From Pseudomonas mosselii (GTDB lineage: Bacteria; Pseudomonadota; Gammaproteobacteria; Pseudomonadales; Pseudomonadaceae), in contig NZ_CP081966.1 in NCBI RefSeq assembly GCF_019823065.1, forward strand, positions 4,867,501-4,931,500: 64,000 nt of DNA. The letters are read 5' to 3'. The position numbers and the translations under genes were made by a program. Within the stretch, counting starts at the first letter, position 1, and every line of letters starts with the position of its first letter. Shown here piece by piece: positions 24,321-35,614 of this stretch. Below the pieces are notes generated by a model. The model saw nothing but the letters and a program-made list of their open reading frames with translations, did not search any database and was not told the origin of the DNA.

Positions 24321-24944
24321 TCAGATCAGCGAGGTGGAAATGCCTTCACGGGCTTCCCATGCGGCCCGAACCGGCGCGAACGAACGCCGATGAATGGGCG
24401 TCGGCCCAAGACGGGCCAGGGCCTCAAGGTGCACTGGAGTCGGATACCCCTTGTGCCCGCCGATCCCATAACCCGGGTAGATCAGCTCGAACGCGCTCAT
24501 CTCCCGATCACGGGTGACCTTGGCCAGGATCGAGGCCGCCGCGATCGCCGGCACCTGGGAGTCGCCCTTGACCACCGGCGCCGCCGGCACTGCCAGCTTC
24601 GGGCAACGGTTGCCGTCGATCAGCGCCAGTTTCGGTGTGATGTGCAACCCTTCGACCGCGCGCTGCATGGCCAACATGGTGGCATGGAGAATATTCAGGC
24701 GGTCGATTTCCTCGACCTCGGCCCGGGCGATACAGAAGCTCAGGGCCTTCTCGCGGATCTCGTCGAACAGTGCGTCGCGCTTGGCCTCGGTGAGCTTTTT
24801 CGAGTCGTTCAGGCCGAGGATCGGTCGGCGCGGGTCGAGAATGACCGCCGCGGTGACCACCGCGCCGCACAGCGGGCCACGGCCTACTTCATCGACGCCG
24901 GCTACCAGCTCTTCAACCAGGTTGAAATCCAGTCCCATCTGCAT
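24321..24944 (-). CDS. rnhB: Ribonuclease HII
   Basis: RNase HII removes ribonucleotides and RNA from RNA-DNA hybrids. The 207-residue protein has the signature [11 protein letters not shown] with metal ligands Asp18 and Glu19. It starts one base before the lpxB stop codon region and so belongs to the lpxD-fabZ-lpxA-lpxB-rnhB-dnaE run. A REP pair lies just past its stop. Confidence 0.97.
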   Translation of the reverse strand: MQMGLDFNLVEELVAGVDEVGRGPLCGAVVTAAVILDPRRPILGLNDSKKLTEAKRDALFDEIREKALSFCIARAEVEEIDRLNILHATMLAMQRAVEGLHITPKLALIDGNRCPKLAVPAAPVVKGDSQVPAIAAASILAKVTRDREMSAFELIYPGYGIGGHKGYPTPVHLEALARLGPTPIHRRSFAPVRAAWEAREGISTSLI

Positions 24945-24945
24945 C

Positions 24946-26073
24946 TCAGCGGTCCTTCAACAGGGCGAGCACCGCGTCGGCCGCCTGATTGGAGGCGTCG
25001 CGGCGCAAGGTGCGGTGGATCTGGTCGAAGCTGTCGGTCTGCTGCGAGCCGTCCTTGACCAGCGGCGCCAGGGTCTGTGCCAGGGCTTCGCTGGTAGCGG
25101 CGTCCTGCAACAGCTCCGGTACCAGCAGGCGCTGGGCCAGCAGGTTGGGCAGCGACACGTACGGGCTCTTGACCATGCGCTTGAGGATCCAGTAGGTCAG
25201 CGGCGCCAAGCGGTAGGCCACCACCATCGGTCGCTTGTACAGCATCGCTTCCAGGGTGGCGGTGCCGGAGGCGATCAGCACCGCGTCACAGGCGGCCAGC
25301 GCCTGGTGCGAGCGGCCATCCAGCAAGGTCAGTGGCAGTTCGCGCCCTTCGAGCATCTGCTCGACCTGAGCGCGCCGGGCGGCATTCGCGCACGGCAGCA
25401 CGAAGCGCACGCCGGGCACCAGCTCGCGCAAGCGCTGGGCGGCATCGAGGAACAAAGCTCCCAGGCGCCCTACCTCACCGCCCCGGCTGCCAGGCATCAA
25501 CGCGATCACCGGGCCTTCGGCCAGGCCCAGTTCGGCACGCGCCGCGCCACGGTCGGCCTCCAGGGGAATCGTGTCCGCCAGCGGATGGCCAACGAAACGC
25601 ACCGGCACGCCCTGCTCTTCATAGAAGCGCGCCTCGAACGGCAGCAGGGTGAGCATCAGGTCGCAGCCCTCACGAATTTTCAGCACGCGCTTCTGCCGCC
25701 AGGCCCAGACCGACGGGCTGACGTAATGCACCGTCTTGATTCCGGCCTGACGCAGCTTGAGTTCGATATTGAGGGTGAAATCGGGGGCATCGATACCGAT
25801 GAACACGTCGGGCTTTTCGCCGATCAGTGTGTGGATCAGTTCCTTGCGCCGCTTGAGCAGCTCGCGCAGGCGCCCGAGCACCTCGACCAGGCCCATGACG
25901 GCCAGGCGTTCCATCGGAAAGTAGGAGGTCATGCCCTCGGCTTCCATCAAGGGACCGCCAACACCGATGAACCGCACATCGGGATGACGTGCCTTGATAG
26001 CGCGCATCAGGCCGGAACCGAGAATGTCCCCGCTGGCCTCGCCGGCGACCAGCGCCACGCAGAGCTGGGCCAT
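24946..26073 (-). CDS. lpxB: Lipid-A-disaccharide synthase
   Basis: LpxB is a peripheral inner-membrane glycosyltransferase (GT19) that joins UDP-diacylglucosamine to lipid X. The 375-residue protein begins [16 protein letters not shown] and contains [13 protein letters not shown] and MPGSRGGEV motifs. I chose the ATG at 26073, next to the lpxA stop; the longer in-frame ORF to 26154 reads into lpxA. Confidence 0.97.
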   Translation of the reverse strand: MAQLCVALVAGEASGDILGSGLMRAIKARHPDVRFIGVGGPLMEAEGMTSYFPMERLAVMGLVEVLGRLRELLKRRKELIHTLIGEKPDVFIGIDAPDFTLNIELKLRQAGIKTVHYVSPSVWAWRQKRVLKIREGCDLMLTLLPFEARFYEEQGVPVRFVGHPLADTIPLEADRGAARAELGLAEGPVIALMPGSRGGEVGRLGALFLDAAQRLRELVPGVRFVLPCANAARRAQVEQMLEGRELPLTLLDGRSHQALAACDAVLIASGTATLEAMLYKRPMVVAYRLAPLTYWILKRMVKSPYVSLPNLLAQRLLVPELLQDAATSEALAQTLAPLVKDGSQQTDSFDQIHRTLRRDASNQAADAVLALLKDR

Positions 26074-26074
26074 A

Positions 26075-26851
26075 TCAGCGGGTGATGCCGCGTGCGGAAT
26101 TGGCGATCGATTGACGGAACAGATCGACTTCAGGGAACTGCGTGACCAGCTCATCCAGCTCCTTGAGCGCCTCTTCGACGGTCAGGCCCTGGCGGTAGAC
26201 GATCTTGTAGGCGCGACGCAGGGCGTGCAGCACTTCGTCGCTGAAACCGCGACGACGCAGGCCTTCGAAGTTCATGCTGCGCGCCTCGGCCGGGCTGCCG
26301 AACACGGTGACATAGGCCGGTACGTCCTTGCCGATCGCGGTGCCCATGCCGGAAAACGCATGGGCGCCGATATGGCAGTACTGGTGCACCAGCGTGTAAC
26401 CGGACAGGATGGCCCAGTCGCCGACATGCACATGGCCCGCCAGCGCGGTGTTGTTGACCAGGATGCAGTGGTTGCCGATGACGCTGTCGTGGCCGATGTG
26501 GGCATAGGCCATGATCAGGTTGTGATCGCCCAGGGTGGTTTCCGAACGGTCCTGCACGGTGCCGCGGTGGATGGTGACACCCTCGCGGATCACGTTGTGG
26601 TCACCGATCACCAGGCGCGTCGGCTCACCCTTGTACTTCAGGTCAGGGGTGTCTTCGCCGATCGAGGAAAACTGATAGATGCGGTTGTGCTTGCCGATAC
26701 GGGTCGGCCCCTTTAGCACCACATGCGGACCGATGACGGTACCCTCCCCGATTTCCACATCGGGGCCTACGATCGACCAGGGGCCGACCTCGACGCCCTC
26801 GGCCAACTTGGCCGAGGGGTCGATGATCGCCCGTGGGTCAATCGAACTCAT
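26075..26851 (-). CDS. lpxA: UDP-N-acetylglucosamine acyltransferase
   Basis: LpxA transfers an R-3-hydroxyacyl chain from acyl carrier protein to UDP-GlcNAc, the first step of lipid A. The 258-residue protein is a left-handed beta helix of hexapeptide repeats (many I-G-x-x-x-x units in the first ~190 residues) and a helical C-terminus. The start [14 protein letters not shown] at 26851 overlaps the fabZ stop by four bases. Confidence 0.97.
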   Translation of the reverse strand: MSSIDPRAIIDPSAKLAEGVEVGPWSIVGPDVEIGEGTVIGPHVVLKGPTRIGKHNRIYQFSSIGEDTPDLKYKGEPTRLVIGDHNVIREGVTIHRGTVQDRSETTLGDHNLIMAYAHIGHDSVIGNHCILVNNTALAGHVHVGDWAILSGYTLVHQYCHIGAHAFSGMGTAIGKDVPAYVTVFGSPAEARSMNFEGLRRRGFSDEVLHALRRAYKIVYRQGLTVEEALKELDELVTQFPEVDLFRQSIANSARGITR

Positions 26852-27288
26852 AGGGAGCGTTCCGCGCAGGTGATCTCGGCCGAGCAGACCGGCTTGCCGT
26901 CCACCAGGGCGCGGCACTCGAACTTCCAGATCATGCTCTTGCGGCTGAGGAACTTGGCTTCCAGCACCAGCTGGTCGCCCGGCAGCACCGGCTGGCGGAA
27001 ACGCAGCTTATCGGAGCCGACGAAGTAGTAGAGGGTGCCGTCCGCCGGCTTGGCGTCGAGCATCTTGAATCCGAGAATCCCGGCCGCCTGGGCCATCGCC
27101 TCGATGATCAGCACGCCCGGCATGATCGGATGCGCCGGGAAGTGGCCATTGAAGAACGGCTCGTTGATGCTGACATTCTTGTAGGCACGAATGCTTTGAG
27201 CCTCGAAGTCCAGATCCGTCACACGGTCCACGAGCAGGAACGGGTAACGGTGAGGCAGGTATTCGCGAATCTCGTTGATGTCCATCAT
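26848..27288 (-). CDS. fabZ: 3-hydroxyacyl-[acyl-carrier-protein] dehydratase FabZ
   Basis: FabZ dehydrates 3-hydroxyacyl-ACP in fatty acid elongation and competes with LpxA/LpxD for hydroxyacyl-ACP, which explains its place in the lipid A operon. The 146-residue hot-dog protein has catalytic His49 ([11 protein letters not shown]) and Glu63. Two adjacent ATG codons begin the reading frame; I use the first. Confidence 0.97.
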   Translation of the reverse strand: MMDINEIREYLPHRYPFLLVDRVTDLDFEAQSIRAYKNVSINEPFFNGHFPAHPIMPGVLIIEAMAQAAGILGFKMLDAKPADGTLYYFVGSDKLRFRQPVLPGDQLVLEAKFLSRKSMIWKFECRALVDGKPVCSAEITCAERSL

Positions 27289-27400
27289 TTCGGGGGGAAG
27301 CCTGTATAAGAATAGGGAGCGCAGGTGCTGACCACACGCTCCTTTTGCAGATCCAAAGAGGAGCCAGCTAGCGACTGTAACGCTCGCTCAGTAAATGGTA

Positions 27401-28456
27401 TCAGCCTTCTGATGTCGGCTGGCCACCTGAGGTCACGGTGTCGACACGCTTTTCCAGCTGCTGGAGACGCTTGGACATCTCGTCCAGCTGGCGAATGCGA
27501 GCGGCGCTCTTGCGCCACTCGGCCAAGGGTTGCATGGCCGTACCGGAAGAATAGCCACCCGGCTCGGTAATCGAACGGGTCACCATGGTCATGCCGGAAA
27601 CGAAGACATTGTCGCAGACGTCGATGTGGCCGACCATCCCGACACCACCGGCAATCATGCAATGCTTGCCGATGCGGGTACTGCCGGAAATCCCGACGCA
27701 GGCCGCCATCGCCGTGTGGTCGCCGACCTGCACGTTGTGGGCGATCTGGATCTGGTTGTCGAGCTTGACGCCATCGCCGATGCGGGTGTCCGACAGCGCA
27801 CCACGGTCTACCGCGGTGTTCACGCCGATCTCCACATCATCACCCAGGGTGACGCCGCCGATCTGCGCGATCTTGCGCCAGATGCCCTTCTCGTTGGCAA
27901 AGCCGAAGCCCTCGCCACCGATCACCGCGCCAGACTGGATGACCACGCGCTTACCAATGGTCACGTCGTGATACAGCGTGACACGCGCAGCCAGCCAGCC
28001 ACCCTCGCCGATGACACAGCGGGCACCGACGAAGCAGTGCGCGCCGACCGTCACATTGGCGCCGATGCACGCGCCGCTTTCGATCACCGCGAACGGGCCG
28101 ATGCTGGCGCTGGCATCTACCTGGGCATCCTCGGCCACCACGGCGCTGGGATGGATTCCCGCCACAGCCTTGGGCTTCGGATCGAACAGGTGCGAAATGC
28201 GCGCATAGGCCAGGTAAGGGTCGGGAACGATCAAGGCGTTGCCGGCAAAACCCTCGGCGTCCTCGGCCTTGAGCAGTACCGCACTGGCCGAGGAATCGTC
28301 CAGAAACTTGCGATACTGCTTGTTGGCCAGGAAGCTCAACTGCCCGCAACCGGCCTCCTGCAAGGTGGCCAGCCCGGTGATCTGCAGCGCCTCGGGGCCT
28401 CTGAGTTCGGCCCCGAGGGCTTCGGCCAGCTGGCCGAGCGTCATGGTCACAGTCAT
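27401..28456 (-). CDS. lpxD: UDP-3-O-(3-hydroxyacyl)glucosamine N-acyltransferase
   Basis: LpxD adds the N-linked hydroxyacyl chain in lipid A synthesis. The 351-residue protein has an N-terminal uridine-binding domain ([11 protein letters not shown]) and a hexapeptide-repeat beta helix, ending in a short coiled tail. It starts one base from the ompH stop codon. The 112-bp gap to fabZ has no gene. Confidence 0.96.
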   Translation of the reverse strand: MTVTMTLGQLAEALGAELRGPEALQITGLATLQEAGCGQLSFLANKQYRKFLDDSSASAVLLKAEDAEGFAGNALIVPDPYLAYARISHLFDPKPKAVAGIHPSAVVAEDAQVDASASIGPFAVIESGACIGANVTVGAHCFVGARCVIGEGGWLAARVTLYHDVTIGKRVVIQSGAVIGGEGFGFANEKGIWRKIAQIGGVTLGDDVEIGVNTAVDRGALSDTRIGDGVKLDNQIQIAHNVQVGDHTAMAACVGISGSTRIGKHCMIAGGVGMVGHIDVCDNVFVSGMTMVTRSITEPGGYSSGTAMQPLAEWRKSAARIRQLDEMSKRLQQLEKRVDTVTSGGQPTSEG

Positions 28457-28457
28457 A

Positions 28458-28961
28458 TCAACGGGCTTGGTTCATGCGCTCGATGACCTGACGGGTGATG
28501 TCGTACTGAGGCTTGACATCGATGACCGCGCCACGCTCCAGAACCAGGTCGAAACCGCCCTTCTTGATCACTTCCTCGACAGCACCGTCGAGCTTCGGCT
28601 TGAGCTGCTTGAGCATGTCGCGGTCGGCCACGGCCTTGGCTTCGTTGAGTTCCTTGGACTGGAACTGGAAGTCGCGGGCTTTTTGCTTGAACTCGAGCTC
28701 CAGGCGTTCACGCTCAGGCTGAGGCATCTTGTCGCCGCCCTTGATCAGGCGGTCCTGGATACCCTTGGCGCTGCTTTCCAGGCCCTTGAGCTTGGTCAGT
28801 TGCGGGCCGAACTTCTTCTCGGCGTCCACCGCGTACTTCTTGGCCGCGTCGGATTCCAGCAGAGCCATCTGATAGTTCAGCACGGCAACTTTCATTTCGG
28901 CGAAAGCCGGGGTGGCGACCAGCGCCGCGGCTACGAAGGCCAGTTGGGTCAACTTACGCAC
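28458..28961 (-). CDS. ompH: Periplasmic chaperone OmpH/Skp
   Basis: Skp-type chaperones hold unfolded outer-membrane proteins in the periplasm. The 167-residue protein has a Sec signal peptide ending in ATPAFA (residues 16-21), then a highly charged, helix-rich region typical of the Skp tentacles. It lies between bamA and lpxD, the gammaproteobacterial arrangement. Confidence 0.95.
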   Translation of the reverse strand: MRKLTQLAFVAAALVATPAFAEMKVAVLNYQMALLESDAAKKYAVDAEKKFGPQLTKLKGLESSAKGIQDRLIKGGDKMPQPERERLELEFKQKARDFQFQSKELNEAKAVADRDMLKQLKPKLDGAVEEVIKKGGFDLVLERGAVIDVKPQYDITRQVIERMNQAR

Positions 28962-29005
28962 GATGCACTCCTGGATAATCCGTTGTCGTTATGCAAGGGC
29001 CGACC

Positions 29006-31366
29006 TCAGAAGGTCTGGCCCAGAGAGAATTGGAACACTTGCGTGTCGGCGTCGTCCGGTTTCTTGATCGGCATCGCCAGGCTGAAGCTCAACGGGCCCA
29101 GCGCGGTGATCCAGGTCACGCCCAGACCGACCGAGCTGGCCATGTCCGAGAAGCCGACCTTGGTGCAATCGGGCTTCGAGCCGCAGTTGGTGTCGAACAC
29201 GTTACCCACATCCCAGAACACGGACGTGCGCAGCGAACGCTGATCCTTGACGAACGGCAGCGGGAACAGCAGCTCCACGCCACCTTGGACGAGGACGTTA
29301 CCACCGAACGGCAGCGGATCCTGGTCCGGGTCGGCGATGGTGCCCTGGTTGCCGGTTACCGCAGCGCCACGGCTCGGAGTACTGCGTGGGCCCAGGGTGC
29401 TGTCCTTGAAGCCGCGCACGGAGTTGAAGCCGCCCGCATAGTAGTTTTCATAGAACGGCAGGCCGGAGGTCGAGCCGAAACCATCACCATAGCCCAGTTC
29501 GGTGTGCAGGCGCAGGGTGTAGTCGTTATTGATCGGCTTGAACAGCTGGCCACGGTAGTCGAGCTTGTAGAACGACAGGTCGCTGCCCGGCACGGTGGTT
29601 TCCAGCGTCAGGCTCTGGGAGTGACCACGGGTAGCCAGCACGCCTTTGTTCAGGGTCGACTCGGACCAGCCGATCGAGGCCTTGAAGTTCAGGAAGTTGT
29701 CGCCTTCATCCTGAAGGAACTTGAAGATCTCATCGACGGTGTAACGGCCGGTCTTGATCTTGTCCTGCTGCACGGTCAGGCCGTAGGTCAGGCGCGAGGT
29801 CTCGCTGATCGGGTAGCCGAGGCTGACACCGGCACCGAGGCTGTCCACCGCATAGCTGGCCACGTCGACGTCGAGGTCGTCGTAGTCGGTGCTGCGGTAG
29901 AAGGCGTTGTAGCCCAGGCTCACGCCATCGGCGGTGAAGTAGGGATCGACATAGCCGAAGTTGTAGCGGGTCTGGTACTCGGAGCGGGTCAGGCCAATGG
30001 AGACCTTGTTACCAGTACCGAGGAAGTTGTTCTGGCTGATCGAGCCGCCCAGGATCAGGCCGGCGCTCTGGGCGAAACCGACGCTGGCAGTGATCGAGCC
30101 GGAGGCCTGCTCTTCGACGCTGTAGTTGACGTCGACCTGGTCGTCGGTACCCGGTACCGGCGGCGTCTCGACGTTGACTTCCTTGAAGAAGCCCAGGCGC
30201 TCGAGGCGGGTCTTGGACTGGTCGATCAGGTAGGTCGAAGCCCAGCCACCTTCCATCTGACGCATTTCGCGGCGCAGCACTTCGTCTTCGGTCTTGGTGT
30301 TGCCGCGATAGTTGATGCGGTTGACGTAGGCACGCTTGCCCGGATCGACGACGAACATGATGTCGACGGTGTGATCCTGGTCGTTCGGCTGCGGCACGCC
30401 GTTGACGTTGGCGAAGGTGTAGCCTTCGTTGCCCAGACGACGGGTGATGAGGTCGGAGGTGGTGGTCATCACCTTGCGCGAGAACACCTGGCCCGGCTGC
30501 ACCAGCAGCAGCGACTTGACCTGGTCTTCCGGCACTTTCAGGTCACCGGACAGCTTCACGTCGCGGACGGTGTACTTCTCGCCCTCGTTGATGTTGACGG
30601 TGATGTAGACGTGCTTCTTGTCCGGGGTGATCGACACCTGGGTGGACGCGATGTCCATGTTGATGTAGCCGCGGTCCAGGTAGTAGGAACGCAGCCGCTC
30701 CAGGTCACCGGAGAGCTTTTCCCGGGCGTACTTGTCGTCGTTCTTGAAGAACGACAGCCAGTTGGTGGTCTTGAGCTCGAACAACTGGCCGAGGGTCTCG
30801 TCGTCGAAGACCGTGTTACCCACCACGTTGATGTGCTGGATCGCGGCCACGGTGCCTTCGTTGATCTTGATCTTCAGGCCGACGCGGTTGCGCGGTTGCG
30901 GAACGACCTCTGCGTCGACCTCGGCGGAGTAACGGCCCTGGGCAACGTACTGGCGCTGCAGTTCGTTACGCACGCCTTCCAGCGTCGCGCGCTGGAAGAT
31001 TTCACCTTCGGCCAGGCCCGACTGCTTCAGGCCCTTCATCAGGTCCTCGGTGCTGATCGCCTTGTTGCCTTCGATCTCGATGCTCGACACCGAGGGGCGC
31101 TCGACCACGTTGATGATCAGGACATTGCCGTCGCGGTTCAGCTGAATGTCCTGGAAGAAGCCGGTCTTGAACAGCGAGCGGGTCGATTCGACCAGACGGC
31201 GGTCGTCGACCTGGTCACCGACGTTCAGCGGCAACGCGCCGAACACGCTGCCGGCGGACACCCGCTGCAGGCCGTTGACACGAATATCGGAGATGGTGAA
31301 GGACTCGGCGTGAACTTCAGCGATCATCAGTGCGGAGAGCACCGCAGTTAGCAGCAGACGTTTCAT
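29006..31366 (-). CDS. bamA: Outer membrane protein assembly factor BamA
   Basis: BamA is the core of the beta-barrel assembly machine. The 786-residue protein has a signal peptide (about residues 1-20), five POTRA repeats (to about residue 420) and a 16-strand Omp85 barrel with the VRGF motif (NSVRGFKDSTLG) and a C-terminal phenylalanine. It follows rseP and precedes ompH. A hairpin lies in the short gap to rseP. Confidence 0.98.
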   Translation of the reverse strand: MKRLLLTAVLSALMIAEVHAESFTISDIRVNGLQRVSAGSVFGALPLNVGDQVDDRRLVESTRSLFKTGFFQDIQLNRDGNVLIINVVERPSVSSIEIEGNKAISTEDLMKGLKQSGLAEGEIFQRATLEGVRNELQRQYVAQGRYSAEVDAEVVPQPRNRVGLKIKINEGTVAAIQHINVVGNTVFDDETLGQLFELKTTNWLSFFKNDDKYAREKLSGDLERLRSYYLDRGYINMDIASTQVSITPDKKHVYITVNINEGEKYTVRDVKLSGDLKVPEDQVKSLLLVQPGQVFSRKVMTTTSDLITRRLGNEGYTFANVNGVPQPNDQDHTVDIMFVVDPGKRAYVNRINYRGNTKTEDEVLRREMRQMEGGWASTYLIDQSKTRLERLGFFKEVNVETPPVPGTDDQVDVNYSVEEQASGSITASVGFAQSAGLILGGSISQNNFLGTGNKVSIGLTRSEYQTRYNFGYVDPYFTADGVSLGYNAFYRSTDYDDLDVDVASYAVDSLGAGVSLGYPISETSRLTYGLTVQQDKIKTGRYTVDEIFKFLQDEGDNFLNFKASIGWSESTLNKGVLATRGHSQSLTLETTVPGSDLSFYKLDYRGQLFKPINNDYTLRLHTELGYGDGFGSTSGLPFYENYYAGGFNSVRGFKDSTLGPRSTPSRGAAVTGNQGTIADPDQDPLPFGGNVLVQGGVELLFPLPFVKDQRSLRTSVFWDVGNVFDTNCGSKPDCTKVGFSDMASSVGLGVTWITALGPLSFSLAMPIKKPDDADTQVFQFSLGQTF

Positions 31367-31396
31367 GAAGTCCTTTTATTCCAACTGGCAATAAAC

Positions 31397-31422
31397 AACC
31401 TGCCGCGACAAGGCGGCAGGTT
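31397..31422 (-). other. Stem-loop between rseP and bamA (possible attenuator)
   Basis: A 10-bp perfect stem (31397-31406 with 31413-31422) with a 6-base loop lies between the rseP stop and the bamA start. On the minus strand it is followed by a broken T-rich stretch, so it may cause partial termination. Confidence 0.5.
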
Positions 31423-31442
31423 TTCGCGATTGAGCGAAGCTT

Positions 31443-32795
31443 TTATAGTCGACCCAGATCGTTGATCAGGGCGAGCAACATCACCCCGACGACCAAACTG
31501 ATACCGATCTGGACCCCCCAACCTTGCACCCGATCCGAGAGCGGACGACCGCGCGCCCACTCGATCAGGTAGAACAGCAAATGCCCCCCATCCAGTACCG
31601 GGATGGGCAGCAGGTTCAGAACCCCCAGGCTTATGCTCAGGTAGGCCAGGAAATTCAGGAAATCCCCAACGCCCGACTGGGCTGAAGCGCCCGCCACTTT
31701 AGCAATGGTTATCGGTCCACTCAAGTTTTTTACCGAGAGCTCCCCGAACAGCATTTTCTTCAGCGATTCGAGGGTAAGGACGCTCATGTTCCAGGTGCGG
31801 GAAAGTCCCTCGCCCACCGCCTCCAGCGGCCCATAGCTGACTTCGCGGAGCATCTTCGCCGGCCACTCGGCGGCCTTGACCCCGGCGCCCAGATAGCCGC
31901 CAGAAGCCTGGCCCTCGCCTTTGCGCGCCAGGGTGACGGCAACCTCGAGTGGCGCGCCGTCACGCTCGATGCGCAGGCTGACCTTTTTCTCGGGACGGGC
32001 ACGGACTGCGTCAACCACCTGCTGCCAATCGGCCAGCTCCACGCCGTCGAGCGCCAGCAGCTTGTCACCGGTCTTGAGCCCGGCCGCGGCCGCCGGCCCT
32101 TTCGGATCGATCTCTGCCAGTACCGGCACCACAGCCGGACGCCATGGGCGCAGGCCTAGGGACTGGATCGGCTCGGGTTCGTCAACGCCCTTGAGCCATT
32201 GATTCAGGGAAACACTCAATTGGCGCTCGGCCGTCGCGCCCTCATCGAGCACCCCGATCCGCAACGTGCCGGTCTCGCCTAAACGGCGTACCAGTTGCAG
32301 ATTGACCGCCGACCAGCCATTGGTCGGTTCGCCATCGATGGAAACGATTTCCTGGCCAACGCTCAGACCGGCGCTGGCCGCCAGGCTGCCAGCCTCGACG
32401 CCGCCGATGACCGGACGTACCTGCTGCGAACCCAGCATGGCCACAACCCAGAAGAACAGGATGGCCAGCAGGAAGTTGGCGATGGGACCGGCGGCCACGA
32501 TGGCAATACGCTGGCGAACCGACTTGCGATTGAACGACTGCTCGACCAGCGCCGGAGGAACCTCGCCCTCGCGCTCGTCGAGCATCTTGACGTAACCGCC
32601 CAGCGGAATAGCGGCGACGACGAACTCGGTACCGTGGCGATCATGCCAGCGCACCAGCGGCGTGCCGAAACCCACCGAGAAACGCAGGACCTTGACCCCG
32701 CAACGCCGCGCCACCCAGAAGTGGCCAAACTCGTGGAAGGTAACCAGCACACCCAGTGCAATCAGGGTGCCGACAATCATGTAGAGCGCAGTCAT
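31443..32795 (-). CDS. rseP: Site-2 intramembrane protease RseP
   Basis: RseP cleaves anti-sigma factors in the inner membrane (MucA/RseA family), activating the envelope stress sigma factor. The 450-residue protein has HEFGH (His21, Glu22, His25) in its first membrane segment, two tandem PDZ domains in the middle, and the LDG motif (LLPIPVLDGGH) near the C-terminus. I start at the ATG at 32795 with GGAG seven bases upstream; a TTG six bases earlier is less likely. Confidence 0.97.
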   Translation of the reverse strand: MTALYMIVGTLIALGVLVTFHEFGHFWVARRCGVKVLRFSVGFGTPLVRWHDRHGTEFVVAAIPLGGYVKMLDEREGEVPPALVEQSFNRKSVRQRIAIVAAGPIANFLLAILFFWVVAMLGSQQVRPVIGGVEAGSLAASAGLSVGQEIVSIDGEPTNGWSAVNLQLVRRLGETGTLRIGVLDEGATAERQLSVSLNQWLKGVDEPEPIQSLGLRPWRPAVVPVLAEIDPKGPAAAAGLKTGDKLLALDGVELADWQQVVDAVRARPEKKVSLRIERDGAPLEVAVTLARKGEGQASGGYLGAGVKAAEWPAKMLREVSYGPLEAVGEGLSRTWNMSVLTLESLKKMLFGELSVKNLSGPITIAKVAGASAQSGVGDFLNFLAYLSISLGVLNLLPIPVLDGGHLLFYLIEWARGRPLSDRVQGWGVQIGISLVVGVMLLALINDLGRL

Positions 32796-32837
32796 GTCCA
32801 ATCTCCGGGTGACATTCGGCGGAGTCGGCCGCAGGCT

Positions 32838-34028
32838 TCAGCGGCCGTGGCGTCGCAGCCACTCCCGGGACAGCTCCCGGGCACGCTGGTCGGCGGCGAA
32901 CACCGCCTCGAGGGTGGGCAATGCCACCACGGGCTCCTGGTCGAGCACCTGTTCGATCATACCCGCGATCTCCGGGAAGCGGATACGCCGCTGGAGAAAC
33001 GCCTCGACGGCCACTTCGTTGGCGGCGTTGAGCACCGTCGGCGCACTGTTGCCCGCCTCGGCAGCCTGACGCGCCAGGCTCAGGCATGGGAAGCGCTGTT
33101 CGTCGGGCGCCTGGAAATCCAGACGGGCGATGGCGAACAAGTCCAGCGGCGCGACGCCCGAATCGATACGCTCTGGCCAGGCCAGGGCGTTGGAGATTGG
33201 CGTGCGCATGTCCGGGTTACCCAGCTGGGCAAGCACCGAGCCATCGACGTAATCCACCAGCGAATGGATGACGCTTTGCGGGTGTACCACCACTTCAATT
33301 TGGGACGGCTTGGCATCGAACAGCCAGCAGGCCTCGATCAGTTCCAGGCCTTTGTTCAGCATGCTGGCCGAATCGACCGAGATCTTGCGACCCATGGACC
33401 AGTTCGGGTGCGCGCAGGCCTGCTCCGGGGTTACATCCAGCAACACTTCGGCAGGGGTTTCGCGGAACGGCCCGCCTGAGGCGGTCAGCAGGATCCGGCG
33501 CACACCGACAGCACCGAGGCCACGGGCGTAGTCGCCGGGCATGCACTGGAAGATCGCGTTGTGCTCACTGTCGATCGGCAGCAACACCGAACCGCTGCGG
33601 CGCACCGCATCCATGAACAGGGCCCCGGACATCACCAGGGCCTCCTTGTTGGCGAGCAACACCTTCTTGCCCGCCTCGACCGCGGCCAGGGTCGGGCGCA
33701 GGCCGGCGGCGCCAACGATGGCCGCCATCACGGTGTCCACCTCTGACGCAGCGGCCACCTGGCACAATCCGGCCTCACCCTCGAGCACCTCGGTGGCGCA
33801 GCCCGCCGCGCCCAGCCCCTGACGCAGGCGCGTGGCCGCCTCGGCGCTCGGCACCACGGCAAACGCCGGACGATGACGCTTGCACAGGGTGAGCAGCTCA
33901 TCGATGCGCGAATAGCCGCTCAGGGCGAACACCTGGTAACGATCAGGGTGCCGGGCAATGACGTCCAGCGTGCTAAGGCCGATGGAGCCAGTGGCTCCCA
34001 GCACGGTTATGCGTTGCACAGCACTCAC
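32838..34028 (-). CDS. dxr: 1-deoxy-D-xylulose 5-phosphate reductoisomerase
   Basis: Dxr makes methylerythritol phosphate from deoxyxylulose phosphate with NADPH, the committed MEP step. The 396-residue protein has the NADPH motif [13 protein letters not shown] and the metal/substrate blocks [13 protein letters not shown] and GGPFRETP. I start at GTG 34028, which overlaps the cdsA stop codon (GTGA); a longer frame to 34040 also starts with GTG and would overlap cdsA further. Confidence 0.95.
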   Translation of the reverse strand: MSAVQRITVLGATGSIGLSTLDVIARHPDRYQVFALSGYSRIDELLTLCKRHRPAFAVVPSAEAATRLRQGLGAAGCATEVLEGEAGLCQVAAASEVDTVMAAIVGAAGLRPTLAAVEAGKKVLLANKEALVMSGALFMDAVRRSGSVLLPIDSEHNAIFQCMPGDYARGLGAVGVRRILLTASGGPFRETPAEVLLDVTPEQACAHPNWSMGRKISVDSASMLNKGLELIEACWLFDAKPSQIEVVVHPQSVIHSLVDYVDGSVLAQLGNPDMRTPISNALAWPERIDSGVAPLDLFAIARLDFQAPDEQRFPCLSLARQAAEAGNSAPTVLNAANEVAVEAFLQRRIRFPEIAGMIEQVLDQEPVVALPTLEAVFAADQRARELSREWLRRHGR

Positions 34029-34840
34029 ATCACACCCCACTCAGCCGCCCACAACAGCACGGCAAACATCGGAATCGCCGCAGTCAGGCTGTCGATGCGA
34101 TCGAGCACGCCGCCATGACCCGGCAGCAGATTGCTGCTGTCCTTGATGCCTTCACGGCGCTTGAACATGCTTTCGGTCAAGTCACCGACTACCGAAGACA
34201 TCACCACCACCCCGGCGCCCAAGAGCCCCAGTAGCACCTGGCCGATACTCCAGTCACGGGCAAAGCCCACGGTCAGGGTGATCAGCAGACTGACCGCAAG
34301 ACCGCCATAGACGCCCTCCCAGCTCTTGCCCGGGCTGACCTGCGGCGCCAGCTTGCGCTTGCCGAAGGCCCGACCGGAGAAGTAAGCGCCAATATCGGCA
34401 GCCCAGACCAGGACCATGACCGACAGGATCAGCCAGTTGCCCAATGGCCAGTGCTTGAGCAGCACCAACCCCTGCCAGGCAGGCAGCAGCACCAGCAGGC
34501 CGATCAGCAGGCGACAGGCGGCACTGCTCCACAGCTCGCCGCTGCGCGGGTAGGTCAGCACCAGCCAGGTGGCCAGGGCCCACCAGATCACCGATGCACC
34601 CAGCACCCAAGGCGCGAGGTCGGGCATCAGGTAGAGCAGCATCAAGCCACCGGCCACCACGGCGGCGTAGGCAATGCGCAGCGGCTGCGCCACCAGGCCG
34701 GCCAGACGCGCCCACTCCCAGGCGCCGAGCGTTACCACGCAGCCGATGAACAGGGCGAAATCCCCACCGTTGAGCAGGAAGAAACCACCCAACGCGATCG
34801 GCAGCAGGATCAGCGCGGTAATGATGCGTTGTTTAAGCAT
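34025..34840 (-). CDS. cdsA: Phosphatidate cytidylyltransferase
   Basis: CdsA makes CDP-diacylglycerol from CTP and phosphatidic acid in the inner membrane. The 271-residue protein has about eight hydrophobic segments and the C-terminal signature near S-x-x-K-R-x-x-x-K-D ([21 protein letters not shown]). Its start touches the uppS stop, and its stop overlaps the dxr start. Confidence 0.96.
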   Translation of the reverse strand: MLKQRIITALILLPIALGGFFLLNGGDFALFIGCVVTLGAWEWARLAGLVAQPLRIAYAAVVAGGLMLLYLMPDLAPWVLGASVIWWALATWLVLTYPRSGELWSSAACRLLIGLLVLLPAWQGLVLLKHWPLGNWLILSVMVLVWAADIGAYFSGRAFGKRKLAPQVSPGKSWEGVYGGLAVSLLITLTVGFARDWSIGQVLLGLLGAGVVVMSSVVGDLTESMFKRREGIKDSSNLLPGHGGVLDRIDSLTAAIPMFAVLLWAAEWGVM

Positions 34841-35595
34841 TAAGCACGGGCTCCGGCTTCGACCTGCTCGCTGGTCTTACCGAAGCGTCGCTGGCGTGAA
34901 GCGAAATCGGCCAGCGCGTTGCGCATGGCCTCGTGTTTGAAGTCCGGCCAATAAAGGTCGGAGAAGTACAGCTCGGCGTAGGCCAGCTGCCACAACAGGA
35001 AGTTGCTGATGCGGTGCTCGCCACCGGTTCGGATGCACAGGTCGGGCAACGGCAGGTCACCGGTAGCCAGGCAGGTCTGCAGCAGATCCGGGGTGATGTC
35101 CTCGGGGCGAAGATGACCGGCCTGGACTTCTCGCGCCAGGCGTTGCGCGGCCTGGGCGATGTCCCATTGGCCGCCATAGTTGGCGGCGATCTGCAGGATG
35201 AAACGGTTGCTACCCACCGTCGCCGCTTCGGCTTCGCGCATCGCCGCCTGGAGCTCAGGGTGGAAGCGCGAGCGATCACCGATGATGCGCAGGCTGATGT
35301 TATTGTCGTTCAGGCGCTTGGCCTCCCGACGCAATGCCGAGAAGAACAGCTCCATCAGCGCACCGACCTCCTCGGCCGGACGCTGCCAGTTTTCGCTGGA
35401 GAAGGCGAAGAGCGTGAGCACCTCGACCTTGGCCTCGGCGCAGACTTCGATCACCGCGCGAACGGCATCCACGCCGGCCTTGTGGCCGGCGACGCCGGGC
35501 AGAAGACGCTTCTTCGCCCAGCGGTTGTTGCCGTCCATGATGATCGCGACGTGACGCGGCACCGAGCCCGGTGCCGCTGACTTGGTCTTTTCCAT
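34840..35595 (-). CDS. uppS: Undecaprenyl diphosphate synthase
   Basis: UppS makes the C55 isoprenoid carrier for peptidoglycan and O-antigen by adding eight isopentenyl units to farnesyl diphosphate. The 251-residue protein has catalytic Asp21 in IIMDGNNRWA and the C-terminal blocks LCIRTGGEHRISNFLLWQ and YFSDLYWPDF. It is followed by cdsA with a one-base overlap. Confidence 0.97.
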   Translation of the reverse strand: MEKTKSAAPGSVPRHVAIIMDGNNRWAKKRLLPGVAGHKAGVDAVRAVIEVCAEAKVEVLTLFAFSSENWQRPAEEVGALMELFFSALRREAKRLNDNNISLRIIGDRSRFHPELQAAMREAEAATVGSNRFILQIAANYGGQWDIAQAAQRLAREVQAGHLRPEDITPDLLQTCLATGDLPLPDLCIRTGGEHRISNFLLWQLAYAELYFSDLYWPDFKHEAMRNALADFASRQRRFGKTSEQVEAGARA

Positions 35596-35614
35596 TAAGA
35601 GAGCAACCCTGGCC

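Noticed and set aside
28991..31351. 786-codon plus-strand open frame
   Set aside because: Exact shadow of bamA, with no recognisable domain and typical antisense composition.
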